Part shown: positions 1-7,673 of the stretch, piece after piece
Layout: every line of letters starts with the position of its first letter
How positions within the stretch are numbered: the stretch's first letter is position 1
Assembly: GCA_964631605.1 (NCBI GenBank)
Contig: CAZVYG010000101.1
Coordinates: 1 to 16,678 of the forward strand
DNA from: JARKQH01 sp964631605
GTDB taxonomy: Bacteria > Verrucomicrobiota > Verrucomicrobiia > Limisphaerales > UBA8199
Reading direction: 5' to 3'
Length of the DNA stretch: 16,678 nt
Notes under the pieces: model-generated
What the model saw: only the letters and a program-made list of their open reading frames with translations
Databases searched by the model: none
What the model was told of the DNA's origin: nothing
Position numbers and translations under genes: made by a program

Positions 1-706
1 CCTCATCCATGAGTCCGTCGAAGCCGGTGCTGGCGCCCGGATTGCCAAAATACACATCGCCGGACGGCGCACTCACCGCGCTGGTCGGGTCACTGGGGCC
101 GCTGGGCACGCCGTTGACATAGAAGGTGGTGACCCCGTTGTCGTTGACCATCGCCAGATGCGTCCAGGCATTGGTGTTGATCAAGACCGGCGTCCCCACG
201 TCCACGTTGCTTGCCTCCAGAATGGTGCCCACGAAATAGGAGTTCATGCCATCGTCCTTGACCCGCAACACATAACCGCGGGAGGAGTTGGCGGCGAAAA
301 TCCAGGCGCCGGAACTGCCGTAAACATATCCCTTGCCGTGAGGTTGCACCCAGATTTCGATGAAGTAATTGGTCGGTGGCGGAGCGTAACCCGCGGCATT
401 CCACATCGTGCATATCATCGTGCCCCAGGCTCCCGCGCGCAGACTGGTGGTGCTGGTGAAGCCGCTGTCACCCAGCGGCCCTCCCACGCCGGTCGGGGTA
501 ATGATTCCGTTGAAATTCCCCCCATAGGCAGGATTGTTCCACGGAATGTGCGAGTAGGCCGAGCCAATGCGCCGCGCATTGGCCGTCGCGTCGGCATAAT
601 AGTCGGCAATCTCGCCCAGGTGATACCATGCTTGAACTGTGACGGCGGCAGAACTGCTCATAGCAGCCGCTAGAACCGCCGCGAGGGATAGGATGGTTCG
701 TCGCAT
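1..706 (-). CDS. Exported LamG / concanavalin A-like domain protein (N-terminal part, runs off the left edge)
   Basis: I read 235 residues from the ATG at 706 to the window edge with no stop, so the C-terminus is missing. The start is fixed by a good ribosome-binding site (GAGGAGA, 8 bases upstream). Residues 1-20 form a signal peptide: MRRT, then an Ala/Leu-rich core, with likely cleavage after SSA. The mature part reads as a LamG/laminin-G-like jelly roll: an early 'AWYHLGE' strand, 'NYFIEIWVQPHG' near the middle, then 'NAWTHLAMVNDNGVTTFYVNG' followed by 'GDVYFGNPG' and 'FDGLMDE'. That series is the usual LamG_3 pattern. LamG proteins bind carbohydrates or act as adhesive surface modules; in this kind of bacterium they are often long and end in a PEP-CTERM sorting signal, which cannot be checked here. 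The specific ligand is unknown. The family call is firm; the role is inferred. Confidence 0.85.
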   Translation of the reverse strand, partial: MRRTILSLAAVLAAAMSSSAAVTVQAWYHLGEIADYYADATANARRIGSAYSHIPWNNPAYGGNFNGIITPTGVGGPLGDSGFTSTTSLRAGAWGTMICTMWNAAGYAPPPTNYFIEIWVQPHGKGYVYGSSGAWIFAANSSRGYVLRVKDDGMNSYFVGTILEASNVDVGTPVLINTNAWTHLAMVNDNGVTTFYVNGVPSGPSDPTSAVSAPSGDVYFGNPGASTGFDGLMDE

Positions 707-714
707 AATTACGG

Positions 715-721
715 TCTCCTC
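715..721 (-). promoter_or_regulatory. Ribosome-binding site of the LamG gene
   Basis: On the minus strand GAGGAGA lies 8 bases before the ATG at 706. It decides the start of the LamG gene and is one of only two clear Shine-Dalgarno sites in the window. Confidence 0.75.
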
Positions 722-726
722 ATCTT

Positions 727-742
727 GAGCATTTTTTTGCTC
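727..742 (-). other. Small A-loop hairpin in the leader of the LamG gene
   Basis: On the minus strand GAGCA, six A, TGCTC forms a 5-bp stem with an all-A loop. It ends 5 bases before the GAGGAGA ribosome-binding site. It could shape translation initiation, but the stem is short and chance is possible. Confidence 0.35.
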
Positions 743-839
743 TGGCCTAAGAACTGAGGTCCACTCCGCACAGGTTATCGGGGCGGGATGAAAAGCATCG
801 GCCTCGCGTGGCTCGCTCAGTAGTGGGTCATTAAGACGT

Positions 840-868
840 AGTATCCCATGCGGCACCAGGAACGTCAA
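840..868 (-). promoter_or_regulatory. Candidate sigma70-type promoter for the LamG gene
   Basis: Read leftward, TTGACG (868-863, five of six to the -35 consensus), a 17-base spacer, then GATACT (845-840, four of six to the -10 consensus). The DNA just upstream (about 870-900) is A-rich with repeated runs of four to five A, as in an UP element. Transcription would start near 832, giving a leader of about 125 bases. The 343-base stretch 707-1049 otherwise holds only the leader hairpin and the sulfatase 3' hairpins; I see no gene in it. Sequence match only. Confidence 0.45.
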
Positions 869-966
869 CCGTCTTTTTGTTCTCGTTTTTGCTTTTGATG
901 TAACCCCTCAGTCAAGGCGGGCAGGGGGCCGGTCCGCGCGCGTTCTGCCTCGTCCCGCCAAAGACC

Positions 967-989
967 GAAAATCCCCGTTTACAATGGGG
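967..989 (-). terminator. Possible second terminator hairpin downstream of the sulfatase
   Basis: Read on the minus strand, CCCC and GGGG pair around an AT-rich centre that can add two more pairs after one mismatch. The stem is followed by ATTTTC. This resembles a weak intrinsic terminator about 60 bases after the sulfatase stop. The short stem and short T run make it tentative. Confidence 0.3.
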
Positions 990-1023
990 TTCAATCGGTG
1001 GGGCGCGGCTTCGTACCCCTGGA

Positions 1024-1046
1024 CTCCGTTGGGGAGTGCAACGGAG
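1024..1046 (-). terminator. Stable hairpin just after the sulfatase stop codon
   Basis: CTCCGTTG and CAACGGAG form a perfect 8-bp stem with a 7-base loop, starting 3 bases after the sulfatase stop. No T tract follows on the minus strand, so it may act as a 3'-end stabiliser or a non-canonical terminator rather than a classic intrinsic one. Confidence 0.5.
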
Positions 1047-1049
1047 AGG

Positions 1050-2759
1050 TCAATTTTCTGGGAGTTGCTGGCCGAGGCGGCGGTCGGACCCCGCTGCCAG
1101 CACCTTCTTGCGCGGCGGCGTCTTGCGCGGGGGCTCGGGGGTCGGATCGGTGAACGGCGGGCGGTCGAAAGTCTTCCCGTCGCCCGTCACGCGCGGATCG
1201 GCCGTCTCCCTGAGGATTTTCAGCAGGCGTTCGGACATCTGGCGGCGGGTCTCGGCATAAGCGGGGTCGGCGGCCCGGTTGCGCGTTTGCTCGGGGTCCT
1301 GGCGCAGATCGTACAGTTCCTCGGCGGGGCGCTTGCCAAAGGCATAATCATAGTGCCACTTCCAGCGCGGCTGGTTCCGCTGGCCGAACAGCCAGGCTTT
1401 GGTCGGGCTGGCATCCATGTCCGCATAGGCGCTGCGCGTGTTGGTCTCGATGTCTTCCACCGGCGGCGCGTCCTCGTCGCCGCTAAAATTCGGCTGGCCC
1501 ATGGGCCAGCGATCGGGCGCGAAGTTGCGCACATAAAGAAAGTCCTTCGTGCGCAGGGCGCGGTGGGGATAGGGCAGGTTGCCCTCGCGCGCGGTGGCCA
1601 CATGGCGCTCCCGGCCGGTGACCACCCAGGTGCGGGCGGGGTCCACCTGGCCGGATTTGTCGGACCGCAGGATGGCGGCCAGGCTGCGTCCGGTCATGAC
1701 CTCAGGCGGTATGACGCCGCCAAACTCAAGAAAGGTCGGCGCCAAATCCATCAGGTTGACAAAATCCTCGACCACGCGTCCTCCCTTGCCTCCGGGCACC
1801 CGCGCAATCAGGGCCACGCCCACCCCAAAATCGTACAAATTGCATTTCCCGCCGGGCACGCCCGGCATGCCGTGATCGCCGCTGATCACCACCAGCGTGC
1901 GCTCCAGCTCGCCCGCCTGCTCGAGCTCGCGCACCAACACCTCGACCCCCGCATCCCACGCCTGGATTTCGCCAAGATAATCCGCAAAATCCGCCCGGAC
2001 CTCGGGCACATCCGGAATGAATTTTGGCAGCTTGCCCTGCAGGCGGTCAGGTTCAATGCCCCACAACGCCTGGCCGGAGCCCTTCTCGTATGCCCGGTGG
2101 GTGAGCGTCGGGCCGAACCAGTAGCAAAACGGCTGGCCGGCTTTTCGCGCTGCGAGGAAATCCAGAAAGTTCTGGCGGACCTGGTCCAGAATCCGGGCCT
2201 TGGCAGCCTCAAAGGTCATTCCTTCCCGCACGAGCCGCGTGGCCACCTCGCTGAAATTGTTGAAGTCGCGCCCGGCTTTCTCGTACGCATGGGTCTGACC
2301 TCCATACGGAGCATCCACCGGCGTGCCCGGACTCCAGACCTTGTAGCTCTTGCCGAGGTGATACCCCGCATCACGCAGCAGCAGCGGATAGGACGGAATC
2401 GCCGCGTCCCAGCGCGCCCCGTTCAGAATCGCTCCCAGCCCGGTCCGCCAGAAATACTGTCCGGACAAGAGCGAACTGCGGCACGGGGTGCAGCTCGGGG
2501 CGGTCACAAACGCGTTCTTAAACAGCACGCCCTCCCGCGCCACGCGGTCAATGGCCGGGGTGCGGACCACCTGGTTGACCGACGGGCGGTCCTCATGCGC
2601 GGCATAGACTCCCGCAAACCGTCCCCAGTCGTCGGCGAAACAAAACAGGATGTTAAGCCGGCCGGAAGGTTCGGTCTCCGCCGCGCCCAGAAGGTGTCCA
2701 GGCGCCAGACAGGCCAAAAGCCCGGCCAACCCCATCCCGGAACAAAAGGCGGCTCTCAT
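1050..2759 (-). CDS. Secreted S1-family sulfatase (heparan N-sulfatase-like)
   Basis: A 569-residue arylsulfatase-type hydrolase that would remove sulfate from a carbohydrate outside the cytoplasm. The start at 2759 is chosen over the longer frame (2903) because AGGAG lies 6 bases upstream and a signal peptide follows at once (MRAAF, hydrophobic core, cleavage near LLGA). The catalytic signature is C-T-P-C-R at residues 90-94; Cys90 is the residue converted to formylglycine in this family (C-x-P-x-R type). An N-terminal Asp pair (FADDW), 'GYHLGKSYKVW' (second sulfatase signature) and Asp295-His296 in 'SGDHG' supply the metal and sulfate site. The pattern resembles the S1_8/sulfoglucosamine sulfohydrolase group, but the substrate cannot be read from sequence. 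It lies 22 bases after the oxidoreductase stop and is probably cotranscribed with it. A formylglycine-generating enzyme must be encoded elsewhere. Confidence 0.93.
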   Translation of the reverse strand: MRAAFCSGMGLAGLLACLAPGHLLGAAETEPSGRLNILFCFADDWGRFAGVYAAHEDRPSVNQVVRTPAIDRVAREGVLFKNAFVTAPSCTPCRSSLLSGQYFWRTGLGAILNGARWDAAIPSYPLLLRDAGYHLGKSYKVWSPGTPVDAPYGGQTHAYEKAGRDFNNFSEVATRLVREGMTFEAAKARILDQVRQNFLDFLAARKAGQPFCYWFGPTLTHRAYEKGSGQALWGIEPDRLQGKLPKFIPDVPEVRADFADYLGEIQAWDAGVEVLVRELEQAGELERTLVVISGDHGMPGVPGGKCNLYDFGVGVALIARVPGGKGGRVVEDFVNLMDLAPTFLEFGGVIPPEVMTGRSLAAILRSDKSGQVDPARTWVVTGRERHVATAREGNLPYPHRALRTKDFLYVRNFAPDRWPMGQPNFSGDEDAPPVEDIETNTRSAYADMDASPTKAWLFGQRNQPRWKWHYDYAFGKRPAEELYDLRQDPEQTRNRAADPAYAETRRQMSERLLKILRETADPRVTGDGKTFDRPPFTDPTPEPPRKTPPRKKVLAAGSDRRLGQQLPEN

Positions 2760-2765
2760 GATTGG

Positions 2766-2770
2766 CTCCT
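2766..2770 (-). promoter_or_regulatory. Ribosome-binding site of the sulfatase gene
   Basis: AGGAG on the minus strand sits 6 bases before the ATG at 2759, inside the 22-base gap after the oxidoreductase stop. It supports the shorter sulfatase start and coupled expression of the two genes. Confidence 0.75.
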
Positions 2771-2781
2771 GTTGTGGTGGC

Positions 2782-4155
2782 TCATGAGATTTTCCAGGGC
2801 TCGCGCATTGGCCGCAGCCGCAGCCGCCGGTTTGCGGCGGGGTCACCCGGGAATGTCTCCGCCGTGATGTCGAAGGTGAGCTTGCGGTTGAGCCGCAAGG
2901 CAATGTCGGGCAGATGGCAAAATGCGTCGGCCAGCACTGCCGCCTCGACCGGGGAAACGGTGGGCTGGCGGCTCTTCACCGCCGCCAAAAAGCTTTTCAC
3001 CTGGTCCGAACTGCGCGTCAGCTTCACCGCAAATTTCTCCGGGTCAAGGTCCAGCAGGCTCTCGGGATGCACCTGGATGCGGCTGCGGTCCACGTGGACC
3101 CAGCCCTCGGTTCCCTCGAAGGCCGTTCCATGGGTTTCGATCGCGCCATACCGCTGGCGCCATTCCTGCTCCCGCGCGTACTGCTCCTTCGCGCCGTCGG
3201 GCCGCCCGCAAAAACGCATCGTCAGCCCCGTGCCAAACTTGAAGTTCACGTCCCAGTCCGACGCCGTGTCGCAGATGCCCTCCGTGGGATAAGTGCCGCT
3301 GCCCTCGACTTCCACTTTTCCGGAGGCGCGCTCGCCGGCGCCCCACAGCGCAATGTCCATGGGGTGAATTCCCCACCCGGCGATCCAGCCCAGGGCGAAG
3401 TCCGAGACAAACCACCACCGCTTTGCCCAACCGACCGCGACGAGGTTCTCCGTGTAGGGCCGCCAGGAGGCCGGCCCCAGCCAGAAGTCGTAATCCAGGG
3501 TCGCCGGGGGCGGGACCTGCCGGGTGGAACCGCCCGGCACACTGCCCGGCGACCACAGGTTGATATGTTTGAGCGTCCCAATGCCCCCATTGCGAACCAG
3601 TTCGCAAGCCAGGCGGAACTTTCGATCCGACCTTTGTTGGGTGCCGAACTGAAACACGCGGCGGCGCTGGAGCACCTCGCGGCGCAATATCTGATCCTCT
3701 TCCAGGGAAAGCCCAAGCGGTTTTTCGACATAGGCATCCTTGCCTGCCCGGACGGCCGCCAGGGCGTGCGGCACATGCCAATGGTCGGTTGAGGCAATGA
3801 GCACCGCGTCAATGTCCGGCCGCGCCAGCAATTCGCGGAAATCGGAGTAGGCGCGGCAATCCTGGTTCTGGTAGCGGCCATCCACCAGCGCCTTGGCTTG
3901 CTCGACCATGTCGCGGCGGACGTCGCACACCGCCGCCACCCGACACTCGGCCTGTTGCACAAAATGCCGCAGCACATCCTGACCGCGGTCCCCTGTTCCG
4001 ATGGCGCCCAAGACCACCCGCTCGCTCGGAGCGGGGGCGCCGCCGCGGCCCAGGGCGGAGGCGGGAATCAGGGTGGGAACGGCGCCGGCGGCGAAGGCCG
4101 AAGCGGCAGCGCGCAGGAGGAAGGCGCGACGGGAAAAGGTTCGATTCGGATTCAT
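2782..4155 (-). CDS. Tat-exported Gfo/Idh/MocA-family NAD(P)-dependent oxidoreductase
   Basis: A 457-residue sugar-type oxidoreductase. It opens with a twin-arginine signal: S-R-R-A-F-L at residues 8-13, then an Ala-rich hydrophobic stretch to about residue 35. The dinucleotide-binding loop is G-A-I-G-T-G at 50-55. The family motif E-K-P is at 144-146 (Lys145 is the usual catalytic or cofactor lysine), and the G-I-H-P-M-D segment around His264/Asp267 matches the substrate site of the family. Members oxidise or reduce hydroxyls of sugars, inositols or glycosides; Tat export with bound cofactor is common in Planctomycetota and Verrucomicrobiota paralogs. The exact substrate is unknown. No Shine-Dalgarno is visible before the ATG at 4155. 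The gene follows the SNF2 gene by 66 bases and leads into the sulfatase, so a glycan-catabolism role is inferred. Confidence 0.92.
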   Translation of the reverse strand: MNPNRTFSRRAFLLRAAASAFAAGAVPTLIPASALGRGGAPAPSERVVLGAIGTGDRGQDVLRHFVQQAECRVAAVCDVRRDMVEQAKALVDGRYQNQDCRAYSDFRELLARPDIDAVLIASTDHWHVPHALAAVRAGKDAYVEKPLGLSLEEDQILRREVLQRRRVFQFGTQQRSDRKFRLACELVRNGGIGTLKHINLWSPGSVPGGSTRQVPPPATLDYDFWLGPASWRPYTENLVAVGWAKRWWFVSDFALGWIAGWGIHPMDIALWGAGERASGKVEVEGSGTYPTEGICDTASDWDVNFKFGTGLTMRFCGRPDGAKEQYAREQEWRQRYGAIETHGTAFEGTEGWVHVDRSRIQVHPESLLDLDPEKFAVKLTRSSDQVKSFLAAVKSRQPTVSPVEAAVLADAFCHLPDIALRLNRKLTFDITAETFPGDPAANRRLRLRPMREPWKIS

Positions 4156-4176
4156 GACGGCTAGTTTCAGAATTCA

Positions 4177-4217
4177 GCGCCGCGGCGCCAGCCAAATTTT
4201 CGGCCCGCCCCCGGGCC
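4177..4217 (-). other. Inverted repeats between the SNF2 and oxidoreductase genes
   Basis: The 66-base gap holds a perfect 12-base palindrome (GCGCCGCGGCGC, 4177-4188) and a 6-bp GC stem with a 4-base loop (4202-4217) directly after the SNF2 stop. Neither is followed by a T run. They may partly separate transcription of the two genes, or be an operator; this is not provable from the sequence. Confidence 0.35.
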
Positions 4218-4221
4218 CGAC

Positions 4222-7200
4222 TCAATCTTCCGCAAAGAGATATTCCAGGTCCGCCTTGGACAGGCTGCGCGCGAAGCCTTCCTCGCCCAGAACGTCCGCG
4301 ATGGTTTGGGCTTTGCTTTGCTGGAGTTCCCAAATTTTTTCCTCGACGGTGCCCGGCGAGATGAGGCGATAGGCGTTGACGGTCTGGGTCTGTCCGATGC
4401 GATGGGACCGGTCAATGGCCTGGGCCTCGACCGCCGGATTCCACCACGGATCGTAAAGAATCACGTAGCTGGCCGTCGTCAGGTTCAACCCCGTTCCCGC
4501 CGCCCGCAGGCTGAGCAAAAACACCGCCGGATTCGGATCGCTTTGGAACGCTTGAACCACTTGCTGCCGGTCCTTGGTCTGGCCGGTGAGAATGTGGGTC
4601 GGGAATTGGCGTTGGAGACATTCCTGCTGCAGCAGCTCAAGCATCTGAACAAACTGGCTGAAGAGCAGCACCTTCTGCCCCTCCGCGATGAGCGAGTCCA
4701 GCAACTCGAAGAGGGTTTCGGTTTTCCCGGAGGGCGCATCGTTGCCGACGAGCTTGGGATGGCAGCAAATCTGGCGCAGGCGCGTCAGCGCGGCCAGCAC
4801 ATGAATTTTGCTCTTGTTCAGGCCCTTCTCCGCCACCGTCTTCATGACCTGCTCGCGGCTGCGCCGCAATTCCGCAAGGTAAAGCTTGCGCTGGTCTTCG
4901 CCCAATTCACAGTCGCGGCGCTGCTCGATGCGGTCCGGCAGGTCTTTGGCCACATGCTTCTTGAGCCGGCGCAGCAACAGGGGGCGCAACCGGGCGGACA
5001 GCCGCTTCCGCGCGATGCGCTGGGCGGACTCGGCGTTTTCGCCGCGCGGGTCGTAAGTCTCGGTGAACTGTTCCTGGCTGCCGAGGTAGCCGGGCTGGAC
5101 AAAATCCGTGATGCTCCACAAGTCCAGCAGGCGGTTTTCCAGGGGCGTGCCCGTCAAGGCGAGCCGATGCTCGGACTTGAGCTGCTTGACCGACTGCGTC
5201 ACCTGCGCCCCGGGATTCTTGATGAATTGCGCCTCATCGAGAATCACGGCGCGGAACGAAAACTTCTGCAACTCCTCCAGATCGCGGCGGAGCAACGCGT
5301 AATTGGTGACAATCAAATCGTGCTGCGGAATCTGCTTGCGCAGGTTGTGCCGCGCCGCCCCGCTTTCCAGCACCAGCACCTTCATTCCCGGCGTAAACCG
5401 GCTGGCCTCGCGCCGCCAGTTGTGCAGCACCGACGCGGGACAAATCACCAGCGAGGGCTTCGGTTGCCGGCCACCGCGCTCCTTGAGCCAGGCCAGCCAA
5501 GCGAGCGTCTGCAGCGTTTTGCCCAACCCCATGTCGTCGGCCAGAATTCCTCCCAGTTTGAGCTGGGCCAAATGGCAAAGAAAATCATAGCCCTCCCGCT
5601 GATAGGGTCGCAGCTCGGCGACAAGCTGCGCCGGCAGTGGAGTTGAGGGAACGCCTTTGAACGTCTTGAGGCGCTCCCGCAACGCCCGCGCCTGCGGGGA
5701 ATCGGCAAACCGTTTGAGCCCCTCCTCATCGAGGTGCGCCACCTGTTCCAACCCCAGCTTCTGGGGAACGGCCACCAGCCCATCCACCCCCAGCTCGGCC
5801 ATCGTTTCGTGCGCCGTTTGCACGGCGGTGGAGTCCAGCTCGACCCACCCCGAATCCGGCAGTTTCACAAAACGGCCGGTGGCAGTTTGAAGCCGCTGCA
5901 GGTCCGCCGCCGTCAGCTTGAGTCCTTCCTGCTCCCATTCAGCCGAAACCGAAAGCCAATCTATCCCGGAACCCTTGACGATGATGCGCGGCCGGAGCTG
6001 GCGCGGGTTGAGGAACAAACGATGGAAAGCGGGGTTGCCCAGAAAATCGGCCTGCTCGGGCCGGCTGGCCCAAACCCGGGCCAGGGCCCCGAGAAAGCCT
6101 TCGTTGGCGTCGCCCACCCAGAGCCCCGGCTCCGGGGTAAACCAGTCAAGCTGCCGCAACCACTGGGTTGCGGTTTCCAACCGCGGATCGTCCAGAATCT
6201 GCGGTTTGTCCCCCGCCCGCCTGGGGCCGTCTTGCGCCTGCCACTCATTGCCGTTCCAAAACCAGAGGCTGTGATCCCGCTGACTGCGGGCCAGCAACCG
6301 CAGCCGAACGGTTTCGTCCAGCAGCTCGAACACAAATTGCGGCCGCGCGGGATGCGTGACGCAAAGCTGCTCCCAATCCACCCCGTGCTCGGTCTGGGTC
6401 TTGCGCAAATGGGTCAAGAGCCGGTGGCTGAGCTTGCGCACGGGCACGGCCGGCCGGCTGGCCCAATGGCCCATCAACTGCGGGGGCGGCGCGTTCCGCA
6501 AAAGGTAAAACGTGTGGCCCGCCAAAACCAAGGGAGGGCGCTGGGTGAAAAAACGAATTTCGTTTACCGGATAGAGCTTGCCGCCCGGCACCGCCAGCCG
6601 ATAGGTGAAGGCCAGTTCCCGGTCCCCGTTCTCCAGATGCGGCTTGAGCTCCGCCAGCTCCCCATTGAACGTCAGCGCCCCGTTGGCCTCCGCCCCGGCC
6701 AGCTCCAGCCGGTTGGTATGCCCCCACCGCGTCAGCCAATGAAAAAGTTCCGTGTCCGACAGCAGCAGCCAATCGCTTCCCCCTTTCTGGTGCCCGTGCG
6801 TGTCAGTCACCCACTGGATAAAGTCCCAGTCCCCGGGCGCAAACAATTCCTGCTCATGCGCCGCGCGCGTCGTCAGCTCCACCAGCTCCCCGACCGTTTT
6901 CTGCTTCTCTCCCGTGCGCGGCCGCAGCAACAGAAACTGAACCGCCAACCGGTGCCGGCAGGGGTCAGCCTCGTCGGGACGCGCCTCGCAGAGCACCCGC
7001 AGCGACGCCCGCGGCACATCCAGATGCGCGGGCCGGGAGGGGAAAATCCACGACTCGAGCGCCTGGATCATTTGCTGCTCCCGGGCCGCCTCCTCCACCT
7101 GCGCGAAACGCGCCAGATTCCCGTAGGGCGCCAGTTCACTGGGCAGTGAGCGCTTCGCCCGCAAAAACAAAAAGGCCACCTCCTCGAGCCTTGCCCGCCC

Positions 7201-7494
7201 CTGGGACGACAACAACCGCGGCCACCAGTCGGTCGCCGGAAAATCCTTCCGCGACAGCGACAGCTTCTCAAAGTAATCCTCCAGCAACAGCCACGCCCGC
7301 TGGGAATCGCCACAACTTGAAAACGTGCGCAGCAACTCCGCCCGCTCCTGCACCGCCGCCGGCGTGTCTGACAACTCCCGCCGCAACTCCGCCAAAGCGC
7401 CGTAGGTTTTTGACAAAACGGTGTTGTGGGCGTCGTACTTCGAGCCCTGCGCTCCACGCAAACTGTTCTTGAGACTTCGAGCCATCTGCATCAT
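4222..7494 (-). CDS. SNF2-family DNA-dependent ATPase / helicase-like protein
   Basis: A 1090-residue Swi2/Snf2-type motor. The C-terminal half has the full superfamily 2 set: 'LRPYQREGYDFL' near residue 627, the Walker A loop D-D-M-G-L-G-K-T near 652-659, 'VICPASVLHNW', the D-E-A-Q box near 752-755, T-G-T-P-L-E-N near 780-786, and Q-A-I-D-R-S-H-R-I-G-Q near 1023-1033. These proteins use ATP to translocate on double-stranded DNA or move bound proteins; they do not usually unwind. The first 600 residues look helical then beta-rich, and the part near 540-600 resembles the module found before the motor in other bacterial SNF2 proteins. I see no SWIM zinc-finger cysteines. The frame is closed by a stop six codons before the ATG at 7494; other Met codons follow at positions 2 and 4, and no Shine-Dalgarno is seen. 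No restriction or defence genes are adjacent, so a general DNA-repair or transcription-recycling role is the modest inference. Confidence 0.93.
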   Translation of the reverse strand: MMQMARSLKNSLRGAQGSKYDAHNTVLSKTYGALAELRRELSDTPAAVQERAELLRTFSSCGDSQRAWLLLEDYFEKLSLSRKDFPATDWWPRLLSSQGRARLEEVAFLFLRAKRSLPSELAPYGNLARFAQVEEAAREQQMIQALESWIFPSRPAHLDVPRASLRVLCEARPDEADPCRHRLAVQFLLLRPRTGEKQKTVGELVELTTRAAHEQELFAPGDWDFIQWVTDTHGHQKGGSDWLLLSDTELFHWLTRWGHTNRLELAGAEANGALTFNGELAELKPHLENGDRELAFTYRLAVPGGKLYPVNEIRFFTQRPPLVLAGHTFYLLRNAPPPQLMGHWASRPAVPVRKLSHRLLTHLRKTQTEHGVDWEQLCVTHPARPQFVFELLDETVRLRLLARSQRDHSLWFWNGNEWQAQDGPRRAGDKPQILDDPRLETATQWLRQLDWFTPEPGLWVGDANEGFLGALARVWASRPEQADFLGNPAFHRLFLNPRQLRPRIIVKGSGIDWLSVSAEWEQEGLKLTAADLQRLQTATGRFVKLPDSGWVELDSTAVQTAHETMAELGVDGLVAVPQKLGLEQVAHLDEEGLKRFADSPQARALRERLKTFKGVPSTPLPAQLVAELRPYQREGYDFLCHLAQLKLGGILADDMGLGKTLQTLAWLAWLKERGGRQPKPSLVICPASVLHNWRREASRFTPGMKVLVLESGAARHNLRKQIPQHDLIVTNYALLRRDLEELQKFSFRAVILDEAQFIKNPGAQVTQSVKQLKSEHRLALTGTPLENRLLDLWSITDFVQPGYLGSQEQFTETYDPRGENAESAQRIARKRLSARLRPLLLRRLKKHVAKDLPDRIEQRRDCELGEDQRKLYLAELRRSREQVMKTVAEKGLNKSKIHVLAALTRLRQICCHPKLVGNDAPSGKTETLFELLDSLIAEGQKVLLFSQFVQMLELLQQECLQRQFPTHILTGQTKDRQQVVQAFQSDPNPAVFLLSLRAAGTGLNLTTASYVILYDPWWNPAVEAQAIDRSHRIGQTQTVNAYRLISPGTVEEKIWELQQSKAQTIADVLGEEGFARSLSKADLEYLFAED

Positions 7495-7568
7495 CCCGAT
7501 AAAGGGACCCTATCATCTCGACAAGAAACGCCCTCCGGGTCAATAGAATTGTAAAGGAGTATTTCTTT

Positions 7569-7593
7569 GGAGCCGTCCCCGGAGCCGTTCCGG
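7569..7593. repeat. Short direct and inverted repeats in the divergent SNF2 / DUF1080 intergenic region
   Basis: GGAGCCGT occurs twice with a 12-base period (7569-7576 and 7581-7588), and CCGGA/TCCGG can form a 5-bp stem across the second copy (7579-7593). The position between two divergent genes suits a regulator site, but the repeats are short. Confidence 0.3.
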
Positions 7594-7629
7594 CCTTTGC
7601 AAGGATTGCACTTGGGCGAACAACCGAGG

Positions 7630-7657
7630 TTGACTTCCCTCCCAGACCAATTATGAT
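7630..7657 (+). promoter_or_regulatory. Near-consensus sigma70 promoter for the DUF1080 gene
   Basis: TTGACT (7630-7635), a 16-base spacer, then TATGAT (7652-7657); each box matches five of six consensus bases. Transcription would begin near 7664. The -10 box overlaps the first in-frame ATG (7653), so that codon would not be transcribed; the ATG at 7674 would follow a leader of about 10 bases. Confidence 0.55.
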
Positions 7658-7673
7658 TCGGGCATTAACATTT

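Noticed and set aside
984..2867. 627-residue plus-strand open frame opposite the sulfatase
   Set aside because: It is the antisense shadow of a clear sulfatase in GC-rich DNA; the translation is rich in Arg, Ala, Gly and His and has no domain pattern.
4306..7149. Two long plus-strand open frames (446 and 471 residues) opposite the SNF2 gene
   Set aside because: Antisense shadows. The minus-strand frame has every SNF2 motif in order, while these show no motifs.
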